From NCBI RefSeq assembly GCF_026914185.1, contig NC_070562.1, positions 4,092,001 through 4,156,000 of the forward strand: a DNA stretch of 64,000 nucleotides, written 5' to 3'. Source of the stretch: Puccinia triticina. Its lineage: Eukaryota > Basidiomycota > Pucciniomycetes > Pucciniales > Pucciniaceae. The notes below the pieces were generated by a model. It did not search any database and was not told the DNA's origin. It saw only the letters and a program-made list of their open reading frames with translations. How positions within the stretch are numbered: position 1 is the stretch's first letter; the number at the start of each line of letters is the position of its first letter. The position numbers and the translations under genes were made by a program. This document shows positions 45,725-55,253 of the stretch, one piece after another.

Positions 45725-46155
45725 TCATTCATCATCCTCATCCTCATCCTCATCCTTGTCATCCTTGTCCTTGTCCTCCTCATCCTCCTTGTCAACAGTG
45801 GGTTGCTACGCTAAACTACACTATTTGACCAAAATCTCTTAGCCTAGCGGCCATTTTTCCCTCCAGGATTCATTTAGTGTTAGATAAAGTTAAAAACCGC
45901 TACGCTAACAGTCAGTGTAGTTATAATACTTTCATTTCCAAAACAAATAGTGTTAGATTTAAATAATAAGTGCTAAACTACAAATTAACGTAACTTGTTA
46001 TAAGCTAACAAAATTTTTGCACACATTTAGCGTAGCTAGTGACAACATAAGCTACGCTACGCTAAGCAGAAGCTTCATTACACTGAACTAAATTGGTTAG
46101 CTTAAATTTTTTCACTCAAACCCAAAACAGGCACAAGCTTTGGGATGAAGAAAAT

Positions 46156-46289
46156 AGCACTCTTCACGTAAGCTAAACATCAGCAAGATTGAAATAAAGT
46201 TTATCCCATTGTGCCAGCCAATTTGGCTGGGAAAGTATGCTGATGTATATCTCTCACCATGGTCATAGATTTCTTACGTGAACAGTGCT
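46156..46289 (-). mobile_element. 134-bp AGCACTG MITE, copy 2 (AAT target duplication)
   Basis: Reverse-complement copy of 33405-33537 with only a few differences, for example AGCACTCTTCACG at one end. AAT lies on both sides (46153-46155, 46290-46292). It is nested in the 2080-bp element. Confidence 0.9.
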
Positions 46290-46639
46290 AATAGGTGTTT
46301 TTTTACTCCTTCTTATTATGATGAATAAGATAAATTATTTCAAGTCCCCAGGCAGATGTCCGCCTGAGATCTCTCATTTCATTATCATAGACATCACAAC
46401 AAGACAGGAAAAAACGTATAAGCAGACAAACCATTAAAAAGAAGAGAAACAAGGGTGGGTGAGTGATGAGTTGAAGCGATCAAGCAAGATATGAGTGGAC
46501 ACCAGGAAAATAAAATAGTTAGTTGATGAAAAGTGACATCACACCAGTTCCAGCCAGCTACCCACCATCTATCCAATATCTATCCACTACCTACCCCAAT
46601 CTCCCAACCATCTCCTCAACTTCCAAAATTTACCAAGGA

Positions 46640-47225
46640 GGTCCTGTTCAGTTTTTGATGAGCCCAACTGATCCTCAGTTCTGTCCAGCTGATACTCAGC
46701 TTTGGTACCCAGCTCATACTCAGCTTTTTTGCCCAGCTCATCCTCAGCTTTTTCACACATCTCACTCTCAGAATTGGAATAAAGCCTTTTGACCAGTCCT
46801 TGCCCAGGTGATGCTCAGCTTTGTACTAGTCCTGGCGTAGCTGATGCTCCTCTTTGTACCAGTCCTTGATCAGCCTTTTCCTAGTCCTGTCCCATTATAT
46901 GCTCAGCTTTGAACCAGTCCTGGGCCAGCTGGTCAGCTGATGCTAAGCTTGCTGACTATCAGCTGAGCCAGGCCAGAGAAAAAGATGGGAATCAGCTTGG
47001 ACAGGACCAGAGCTTAAATTCAGCTAGGCTAGGGCCAAAGCTGAGCATCAGCTGAGCAACGGAAAAGGCTGAGCATCAGCTGTGCCAGGGCAAAAGATGA
47101 TCATCAGGTGACCGGTGCCAAAGCTGAGCATCAGCTGGGCCAGGTCAAAAACTGAGCATCAGCTGAGCCAGGCTAAAAGCTGAGCATCATCTGGGCCAGG
47201 GCCAAAGCTGAGCATCATCTGGTTT
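46640..47225. repeat. Mirrored array of CAGCTGATGCTCAGCTTT-type units
   Basis: The left half (about 46650-46950) repeats units like CCAGCTGATACTCAGCTTT. The right half (about 46955-47225) repeats the complement, such as AAAGCTGAGCATCAGCTG. The whole can fold into one long hairpin and each unit can also pair with its neighbours. Confidence 0.85.
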
Positions 47226-50200
47226 TGTCACATTGATTGCTTTGATCCTGACACCTGTCATGTGATCCCTAGATGTGCTGGTGGAGAGGAGCAGCACTGG
47301 AGCAGTGTTGGAGCTGAAAACAAAGCTGAATCATGTCACTTGCCATCAAGTGACTACTTTTTTTTCCTGGTGGGAGTTTATTGAGGGAGAAGTTATAATG
47401 TGATGAATAAGTATTATAAATGATGTTTGGTGTGCTGAATGATGGTTGTGTACTCTCATATAGTATATCAGGAGTGAAAATTGATGCTGTCTGAGGTCTA
47501 CTGTGGTCCACTGAGTTCAATTAGAACCTGGTCTTGGGCAAAAATACAAAACATGTGTTTACATATGTAATCAAAGTACGACCACCACACTGAGAGTTAG
47601 CGTAACTTCACAGAGCACCAGACCAACAGTTAGTGTAGCTTTTTGGAACTCTAACATTGCTAAAATGATAATTCCAAAGAATTTGAATAGTGTTAACTTT
47701 CTTTTTCAATTCCAGCTAACACTACACTAACAGCTATTTTTTTTCTTCAAGAAAATGCCTTAGTGTTAGTTCGAAAAAATGAAAGCTAACAGTAACTTCT
47801 CTTTAGCGTAGCTGAAAACAGCTAACACTACCCTACGCTACAGCTATTGTTAGTGTAGCTGACCCACTGTTGTCCTTGTCTTCCTTGTCCTCCTTGTCCT
47901 CATCCTTGTCCTTGTCCTCTTCCTCATCATCATATTCTTCTTGCACAGTAAGTTTTTTCTGTTTCTTTTTCAAAGATTTATCCTTGATGCTTTCCTTTGA
48001 AGCCGTCTTGGTATTGTCTGATACAAATCCCTTTTTTGATTTGGTAGCGCTGTCTGATCCACGTGCGTTTTTTGCATTTGTAGCGCTGCCCTTGTTCAAG
48101 GTTGTCCTGGAGGATTGTGTAGCTTCCTGGCCGGTGGGTAGGTTGTCAGGATCTGCGCCCAAAGTCTTGGGAGCATCAGTAGGGGGGGGCTCAGTGAGAA
48201 CAACTAAATCTTTGTGAAACACCCGTAAGATCAGTCGCAACTGCTTGTCCCTCATGGCCCCGGGTTTGACACAAAAGTGGGTCGTTTTGATTCCGTGCTT
48301 GTTGTCCTTGATGGAAAAAGTAACCCAGAGCTTCTTCAAGGTCGCGGCTGTTGTTTTGCCTGGCCACTGCTTGTGCAAACCATTGGTGGCTTTGGCTAAA
48401 AGAAAGGACAAATCAGTTTGGACCAAGCTTAATCGTAACAGTGAGAGACAGCTTACATATAGCAAGGTTCAACTTATCCCTAGTGGCCTTGTAGTTGGCC
48501 CCTTTACCCCCTGCAATACAAAAGAGAAGTAAATATAACAGTCGCATTGAATACCAGAAAGGTGGATAGAAGACGACTTACCAAAATTCCAGGGACTTTT
48601 GGGCGCCCAAACTTTGCGCTTACAAGTTTTCCTGGGTTTGGTGACTTGGGCCAGCTGGCCAGTAGCTCTCCTGATAACCTCTTGACCACCCACAAACAAT
48701 AGGAAGTTCATTTCGATGTTGGTTTTCTTATCCTGCAAGAACATGTTGATGAACTGCTCCCCCAGGAATCTACCACCGCTGACGACTTTGCCTCCCGAGT
48801 CCTTGGGCTTGTACATAATCAAAAAGCCTTTGACCTCTTATGGAAGCACAAAAACCTGACTTACATCGAGCATCACCTTTTGGCTCCAGTGCTCAGTCTC
48901 AGCCTGCTTGAAAAAGTGATTTCCCTTGTTTTTGGACAAGATGCTTCCGAAGTCCCGCCATCAGGACCATTACAATCACCGCGTCCAAACGGGTTGGGCA
49001 GCAATGCCAAAAAAGCCAGATCTTTATATTGTTCTTTCTCAGCTTGATTGAGATTTTTCCAGAGGCGACCACATTCCCTCTTTTGGTTGTCTTGATGTAG
49101 ATCATCTGTGAGTTGATTACCGTAAGATGAGTAACCAGATATGACTGACCAGAAGAGATAGCCAAACAACTTACAGTTATAAAACAATTTCCGAGCTTCA
49201 ACATCATATTCACAGAAGTTGTTATACATTGTCGACCCTCTGAAACAACCACGATTTCCCAAATGTTTCAACACAGGATTCAGTCTAAGAAGTCTCTCCG
49301 CAGCCATCACATGGATTTCTTTTTGATATTTGTTGTAAGCTTTGGTGAATACACAACGGTCATCAGCCGTGAGATGTTTGTATCGTGCATGGGCGTTGAC
49401 CTTCTGGCGCAGCTGATCAACTTCCAGATGCTTCAGGGACTCGACAATGCTTGGATCTAGATGTTTCCTGCGGTTCTTGACTTGCTTTGGCGTCTCTTCT
49501 CGGGAAGGATTGGAGTGCTGATTTTCAAATCCGGGGTTGTAAAAGCCTCCATTGGCATTGTTTGGCGGCTCTTCTTGAGATGACGGATGGATCCCTCCCA
49601 ATGTTGAAGAACCCAATAGTATCAACATAGCAATTGAATCTAACATCAAACGCCTCCACCAAGAAGCTGTCCAATTCAATTGCAAGGAACTTGTTAAAGA
49701 CCTCCACTTGACATATCTAGCCCAGAAAGCAATAACCAAGAACTGGACAAAGGATAACACTTACAGCGACCATTCCACTTGCGACTACATCTCCGCAACC
49801 AGAAGAGCTATTGATCTTGTTGATGTATATGGTATGCTACTTTTCATTTCTTTGAATGTCGTTGAGCGTTTATTCATCTAATCTTTCTGTGTGCAATCTT
49901 TCTGGTTCAAACTTAAACAAAGGTCAACGTTGTGCAAATGTTAAGTTCTGCTCATGCAACCCCAATGCTGTACGCCTGCTCTGCATGGGCTATCTCCCAG
50001 GCTCACCCATTCGACCGGTCACCGCCTTTTTGCTGCCACTACTTATCCTGCACCATTGCCTATGGAACAATTGTAACATTGGGGTGATGCCATTCACAAC
50101 TGCCCTTCAGCAATATCTTGAACCCAGATCGGAGCGTTTGATGGTTAAAAACTCAAATCATGTGAGTCATGACTTAATCATTCTACAGCGCTAGATGATA

Positions 50201-51986
50201 AACTGATTTCTGATCAACATTTCCAGTCCTGTGACTTGCGAAAACCTTTCTCCGCAGCCGTTGATCTGTACCAAGAATTGGATGATCAAACCAATAGCAT
50301 GATATCCAAAGTCATGAAACTCAACAAGCAGACAAATCTGGTGTCCCGTGCCTGTCCCGCGTGCTTTGGGCCGGCCCCAACAAACCTTCAAGATTATCCC
50401 TGATTGAAAAACAATGAGCTCATTGTTTGTCTTGATAGGAACTTTCAGCATCGTCACCATTCCAAGGCTAGCCAAGACTATCACCAACTAAACACTCCAA
50501 GCATCTTCCTCAAGCAATCTGAAGTGGACAAAATGTGTTGAGCTCGACTGGGACTGAGGACAGCGGACACAATGTGGTGAGCGGACGAGGTTTGTGGAAG
50601 GATGATAACATTGCATGACAGAAGAGTGAGAACAAGGATGAGAGAAGAAAAGAAAAGGAAAAAGAGAAAAGAGATGAAAAGGCTTACCTGAGGACAGCGG
50701 ACACGATGTGGTGAGCGGACGAGGTTTGTGGAAGGATGAGGAAAGTTTCCTTCCACGTCCGCTGCCTCAGGTACACTACATACAAACTGTGAAATGTGTG
50801 TGAAGTGTACTAGACATGTGTAAGGCATAGAAAAGAAAACAGAAACACCTGAGTGAAACTCAACAAAATGACTGCTGAGATCCGACATATTGAGTTACGC
50901 AAAAAGACAAAGGACAAAGTATGTAGGACTGATAGATTTTCCATTTTGAGATTAGTGAACCTGACACTTATGCTGCCATTAAAGAAGGAACGATTTACAG
51001 AAGCACACAAAGCAGCTGATGAAAAGCGCAATGAGTCTTTGGGGAAAGGATGTGACGATACCGGCCTTATGGGATGTTGTTGTCTTCACAATGCTGCGAT
51101 TTACCTGGCTAACATTAAAAAATCAGGCAAGCAGAGGTGCTTCCCATTGGCGCTGCTCACAAAATTGCTGGATAATTTAGAGCCTGATTGACATGTTGGC
51201 ATCCTATGTGACATTGGATGTTCACTTGATAAGTACGTGGAATTGGTAAGTGCCCCACTAGTTTGCTTTAACACTATCATTATTGCCAAGTTAATTGAAT
51301 TCCCTTATTTTTTTCACAGCGCGGATTAATGGGTGAGAAACGGAGGCGCCTTTGGTTCGGAACTTCCGTCTTTCACGCCTGCATTCACTCGTGGGGTTGT
51401 CAGCTTGATTATAATCCCCTGTTAAACAAGCGCTGGGGATTATCGGATGGGGAGGGACTCGAACAAATGTGGTCGTATCTTTCCCCCTTGATCAGTCCGT
51501 TACAATATGCCACACGAAACCACTGACTTTCCACCATTTCACGCCTACTCAAATACCATAATACCATAGGCATCAAGCAGCTCCGTAGGTGTATTCTACT
51601 TTCCATGTGGCGCATAAATCAAGCTGAAGTTCTTTCCTGTAGCCAAATGGCTCAAAAAGAAATTCCAAGCCGCCGAGTGGAGATGAAGGAGGTCTTATCG
51701 GGGATTCTGGAAAAAAAAATCCTTTTTCAAGATTGGGTAGCAGCTACACTAAGCGGTTCTAAAGGAGGCAATGGGAAGATCAACAACAATTCAAGGAATC
51801 ACATACAGAAGAGAAAGAAAAACATCACTCCAAATTACTTGAGGTCTATAAGCAGGAAGCCACACTTGAAGCGTTGAGTTAGGTGGGCTTCAATTACTTT
51901 TTATTGCTCCTATTGAATTCCTGATCTCTTTTTTCCTCTGGATGACAGATCTTGCCTGCACAAGAATCCGTCTGTTTATCTACATA

Positions 51987-52167
51987 TGTGGTGTTCAAAG
52001 TTGGTTTGCATAATTTTATGTATGCATAAATCATAAAATCATAAAAATGTTTTGGTGAAGAAATTTTGTATTACATAATCAGACAGTCATATCCCCTGCA
52101 AAAAAGATTTTATGATTTTATGATTTATGCATGCATAAAATTATTCAAACCAACTTTGAACACCATA
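51987..52167. mobile_element. 181-bp MITE, copy 2 (ATA target duplication), inside the KDZ gene
   Basis: Same length and ends as copy 1 (TGTGGTGTTC...GAACACCATA). ATA flanks it (51984-51986, 52168-52170). Without it and one ATA, the KDZ frame reads through as YLHSAQEVHE, so it landed in coding sequence. Confidence 0.9.
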
Positions 52168-52303
52168 ATAGCGCACAGGAGGTTCATGAACTTCTAGATA
52201 AATTGGAAGACACTTCCAACAAGCTGAAGGAGGCTGCCGAGAGATTAGGGCGGACTGAGAGGCCCCTTGCAGATGAAGCCAAAGGTATGTTAGTTGATAC
52301 AAT

Positions 52304-52503
52304 AGGGGTGTTCAAAGTTGACTGCATAAAATTATAACACCATAAATTCATAAAATTTTAATCTGAAAAAAATGTGTAACACCCAATCACTCAAAAAAGA
52401 GCAACAATTCTAAAATGGTACATAAAAAATGATCACTCAAAAGTGTTATGATTTTATGATTTTATGGTTTGAAAAAAATATGATTTCAACTTTGAACACC
52501 CTT
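52304..52503. mobile_element. 200-bp MITE in a KDZ intron (AAT target duplication)
   Basis: Ends AGGGGTGTTCAAAGTTG and CAACTTTGAACACCCTT with AAT on both sides. The ends share GGTGTTCAAAGTTG with the 181-bp family but the interior differs, so it is a sister family. It sits between the GTATGT donor at 52286 and the TTGTAG acceptor at 52550. Confidence 0.78.
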
Positions 52504-53844
52504 AATGCCTCTATCGGCTGATCCATCACTTATGAAGTTTTTATTTTTGTAGAGGAGCAAAAACTCCTCTTGCTTTTGTGGGATGCAAAATCTGAACTAT
52601 ACGTTCAAGCGGTGCAACTCTGGGCAGAATGGCAGCCACTCACTGACTCAAGAACAATTGGGTGTTGGTTGGGAACAAAGTTGAGAAAGAAGATCCAGAA
52701 GGCAATTCAGAGTTGACGTGGGCCAATCACCAAACTCATAGCCAATTACAACACCCAATTTGATCAATATGTTGCCAAGTTCCCAAGACAAAGAGTTGCC
52801 GACGCAGACAATCATCCCCTAACCTACAAAAATTTCTCAAGCATGCCCATCGACCATAAGTTTTGGAATGATGGCATCTATTACCATTCAAAAGCTTCAT
52901 GGGCAATCGAGCCGGATGTACGGACAGGTATCACCTGCCTCCTTGTCCTCGAGAGGGTGGATGAGGAGATAGACTTGATTACTCAAGAGATGGCGAGATC
53001 AATTTCATGGGGATTAGCTATGTACAGACATATGAAGGACTTTATCCAATACATTTGAGCTTGTAAGTTATGTTTATCTCCTGATAACTTCTATGCTTGT
53101 AAGTTATGTTCTTCTCCTGCTAACTTCTACTAAACTCATTTGTGGTTGGACTGTCTGGATGGAAACAGGCCAAGCGGCTCTAGAGAATGAGTTCAATTTG
53201 ACTGAGGATCATATTGACAATTTGGATTTAGGAGATATCTCAAGGGCCAAGAAGTTACGACTCATAAGCAAAGAGTTACAGTCTTGTTCATCTGCACATG
53301 GTACACTAATGCTTGAGTGGACGGAAAACGTCACGTGGATGTGCGCTCGGTGCCAGCCCAAACTACTTCACACTCAATATTCCGAATGGACAAATCTTAT
53401 AGCCGAAATCTTGAAGGATCAACCCGTCCGGCAACCAAAGAGGGGACAAGCAGATGTTGTAGTTGACAATGATGGTGAGGAAGCAATCTTAGGGGTGCAA
53501 GTTGATGATGGAGAAGAGGACAGCTCGGATCCCAATGGTGCACAGGAGGATGTCGATGAAGCTCATTAAATTGTTAAATGTTTCTCCTCTTTCCCTGGGA
53601 CTGCTTCTCTTGTGTTCTTTTTATCTCTCTTGTGTTTTTTATCTCAAGTTTTGAATTTGTATACATATTATTTATTACTCAAAACGACCCAAGAAAGTGA
53701 CCAAGCATGTTTGCCGTACTTGAAATCAAAACAAGATTTCAAGTTTGAACAACCGAGAGGAGCAAAGAAGTCTAAACAACTGAGGGTGCAAGATGGATGA
53801 ATAGATCAGATTCATCCATCTTCGGGGGTGGGGGGAGTGTTACA

Positions 53845-54479
53845 TACAGTGCCCCCCACGACTTCTCAACTACCCCACACCTGCAAAAAAAATTTGAACT
53901 TTGAACAATGTGTTCAAAGTCACCAGACATGTATCACATGTAAACTATACATTTTTGAGCCCTACAGACGTAGGAGAACTCAAAAATATAACTTTGAAGT
54001 CTGTGCAATGCCTCAAAAAAAAGTTTCATTTTTTTCAGATGCAAAATTTGGAACAGCTGGTTTTAAGACCATAGTATGTGGTTACAGAAATGTACTATGG
54101 ACTTATAGAATATTTATTATGTATTTAGAGACTAAATTATCTATGTACATACATACTACAGGTGTAGGTATTTATGTAGATATGTACCTCCTTAGTTATT
54201 GATGATTGCCATATCCATCAGTACACTCTTTGGAATGTGGCAATGTGAAGAATATTTCTTCATTGCTCTCTTGGCAGCGATTCCAATGAAATTTCAATGA
54301 CTTTGGACTATTATCATGCATGTTACCAGGTCTGGTTGGTGAAATGTGACATTTGCATCAAAAAATGGGCCAAAAAGAGCCCAGCATCAGCCCACTTTTA
54401 AAAGAATTTTTGGAAAAAAAATCTCCAAAATTTGGAACCCCCCTGTAGGGATAGTTGAGAAGTTGTGGGGGGCACTGTA
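53845..54479. mobile_element. 635-bp inverted-repeat element
   Basis: Terminal repeats TACAGTGCCCCCCACGACTT and, inverted, TACAGTGCCCCCCACAACTT, extending for about 31 bp with two or three mismatches. GTTAC occurs next to both ends (53839-53843 with one extra base, and 54480-54484). No coding capacity. Confidence 0.78.
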
Positions 54480-54483
54480 GTTA

Positions 54484-54615
54484 CGCGGACGGGTGAGTGC
54501 TTGTTACATATATACGGACGGGTGAGTGTTGCAATTACAGACGGGTGAGCTCGGGCGGGGTGAGTGTTATGTATACCTGCTGGACGGCCGGGGCGGGTGA
54601 GTGTTGCAATATGGT
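54484..54615. repeat. Short tandem repeats around CGGACGGGTGAGTG
   Basis: Four or five degenerate units (GCGGACGGGTGAGTGCTTG, ACGGACGGGTGAGTGTTGC, CAGACGGGTGAGCTCG, GGGGCGGGTGAGTGTTGC) spaced irregularly by 25-55 bases. Confidence 0.7.
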
Positions 54616-54848
54616 GTTGTAAGGCCCATGATGCGGGTGGTTATGTAGCTATGTAGTGCTGGTGATGTGGTGTATGGGGGGGGGGGGGGGGGGGAAGAGC
54701 AAGGACTGGCGAAAATTCTGGGGCCAAATACATAGCCGGAGCTTGAGCCTCGAGGTGCGGCTGGAAACGCTGGACATGTAAGCGTGAATGGTACCCCTCT
54801 ACGTACCATAAGAAGGCTTTCACATATTTACTATGTACAGTATACATA

Positions 54849-55029
54849 TATGGTGTTCAAAGTTGGTTTGCATAATTTTATGCATGCATAAATCATAAAA
54901 TCATAAAATCTTTTTTGCAGGGGATATGACTGTCTGATTATGTAATACAAAATTTCCTCACCAAAATATTTTTATGATTTTATGATTTATGCATGCATAA
55001 AATTATGCAAACCAACTTTGAACACCATA
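54849..55029. mobile_element. 181-bp MITE, copy 3 (ATA target duplication), upstream of the Dhr1 gene
   Basis: Ends TATGGTGTTC and GAACACCATA, interior inverted relative to copies 1 and 2. ATA flanks it (54846-54848, 55030-55032). It lies 224 bases before the helicase start codon, in the likely promoter or leader. Confidence 0.9.
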
Positions 55030-55253
55030 ATAGTACAGAGTAGTGGCCACGGGTGTTCTACTCGAGCCTGGTGGCAGTGGTCTGTTGATTTGGAATATGT
55101 ACATCACTCCGCGGGACTTTTGGTCGCCGCCAACATACTCCGCGCATTTCGGTGGTGCTGTGCATGATGCATACGCATGCATAGCTGATCACGCTCATCC
55201 CAAATTTCCGGTGTTTGGCTTTGCCCGCTGCAACACACATTTCGAGTCCGACC

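Larger units (their letters stand above)
45793..47872. mobile_element. 2080-bp inverted-repeat element inserted in the companion gene's acidic tail
   Basis: Ends CAACAGTGGGTTGCTACGC and, inverted, CAACAGTGGGTCAGCTACAC. TCCTTGT flanks both sides (45786-45792, 47873-47879); the host sequence is repetitive, so the 7-bp length is provisional. Subterminal regions are rich in GTTAGTGTAGC-type motifs in both orientations. The interior holds a mirrored hairpin array (46640-47225) and a nested MITE (46156-46289). No transposase is seen. A 331-bp relative is at 61243. Confidence 0.82.
45725..49760 (-). pseudogene. KDZ-element companion gene with HMG-like segment, disrupted
   Basis: The gene runs divergently from the KDZ transposase remains. 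Coding blocks (minus strand) are about 49175-49640, 48582-49105, 48457-48510 and 47873-48395, with GTAAGT/GTAAGC introns at 49106-49174, 48511-48581 and 48396-48456. The acidic tail resumes at 45725-45792, beyond a 2080-bp insertion. The segment near 49060-49110 (ECGRLWKNLNQAEKEQYKDLAF) resembles an HMG box. The C terminus is a Lys/Ser-rich stretch followed by a long Asp/Glu/Lys tail. Damage: a one-base frameshift near 48955 (after GPDGG), a TAA at about 48838, and the insertion. The N-terminal frame above about 49600 is doubtful because the opposite strand is also coding there. Its role is unknown; it could bind DNA or chromatin for transposition. Confidence 0.65.
49581..53569 (+). pseudogene. 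KDZ-type transposase, decayed and interrupted
   Basis: KDZ (Kyakuja-Dileera-Zisupton) transposases are large DDE enzymes common in basidiomycetes. Recognisable blocks are: 49581-49831; 49923-50166 with the CxC-like VKFCSCNP and GYLPGSPIRPVTAF; 50227-50530 with CPACFG and IVCLDRNFQHRHH; 50990-51245 with GCDDTGLMGCCCLHNAAIYL and DIGCSLDKY; 51320-51880 with FGTSVFHACIHSWGCQLDYN and GLSDGEGLEQMWSYLSPL; 51950-52285 with two inserted elements near it; 52551-53055 with FWNDGIYYHSKASWAIEP; and a C-terminal part to 53569. In-frame TGA codons at about 50401, 51189 and 52716 and a disrupted stretch at 50545-50830 show it is dead. An intron at 52286-52550 contains a MITE. The N terminus overlaps the start of the opposite-strand companion gene. 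Confidence 0.85.

Noticed and set aside
48835..48864. 30-base intron in the KDZ companion gene removing a TAA
   Set aside because: Too short for splicing; the frame continues as coding on both sides, so a nonsense mutation is simpler.
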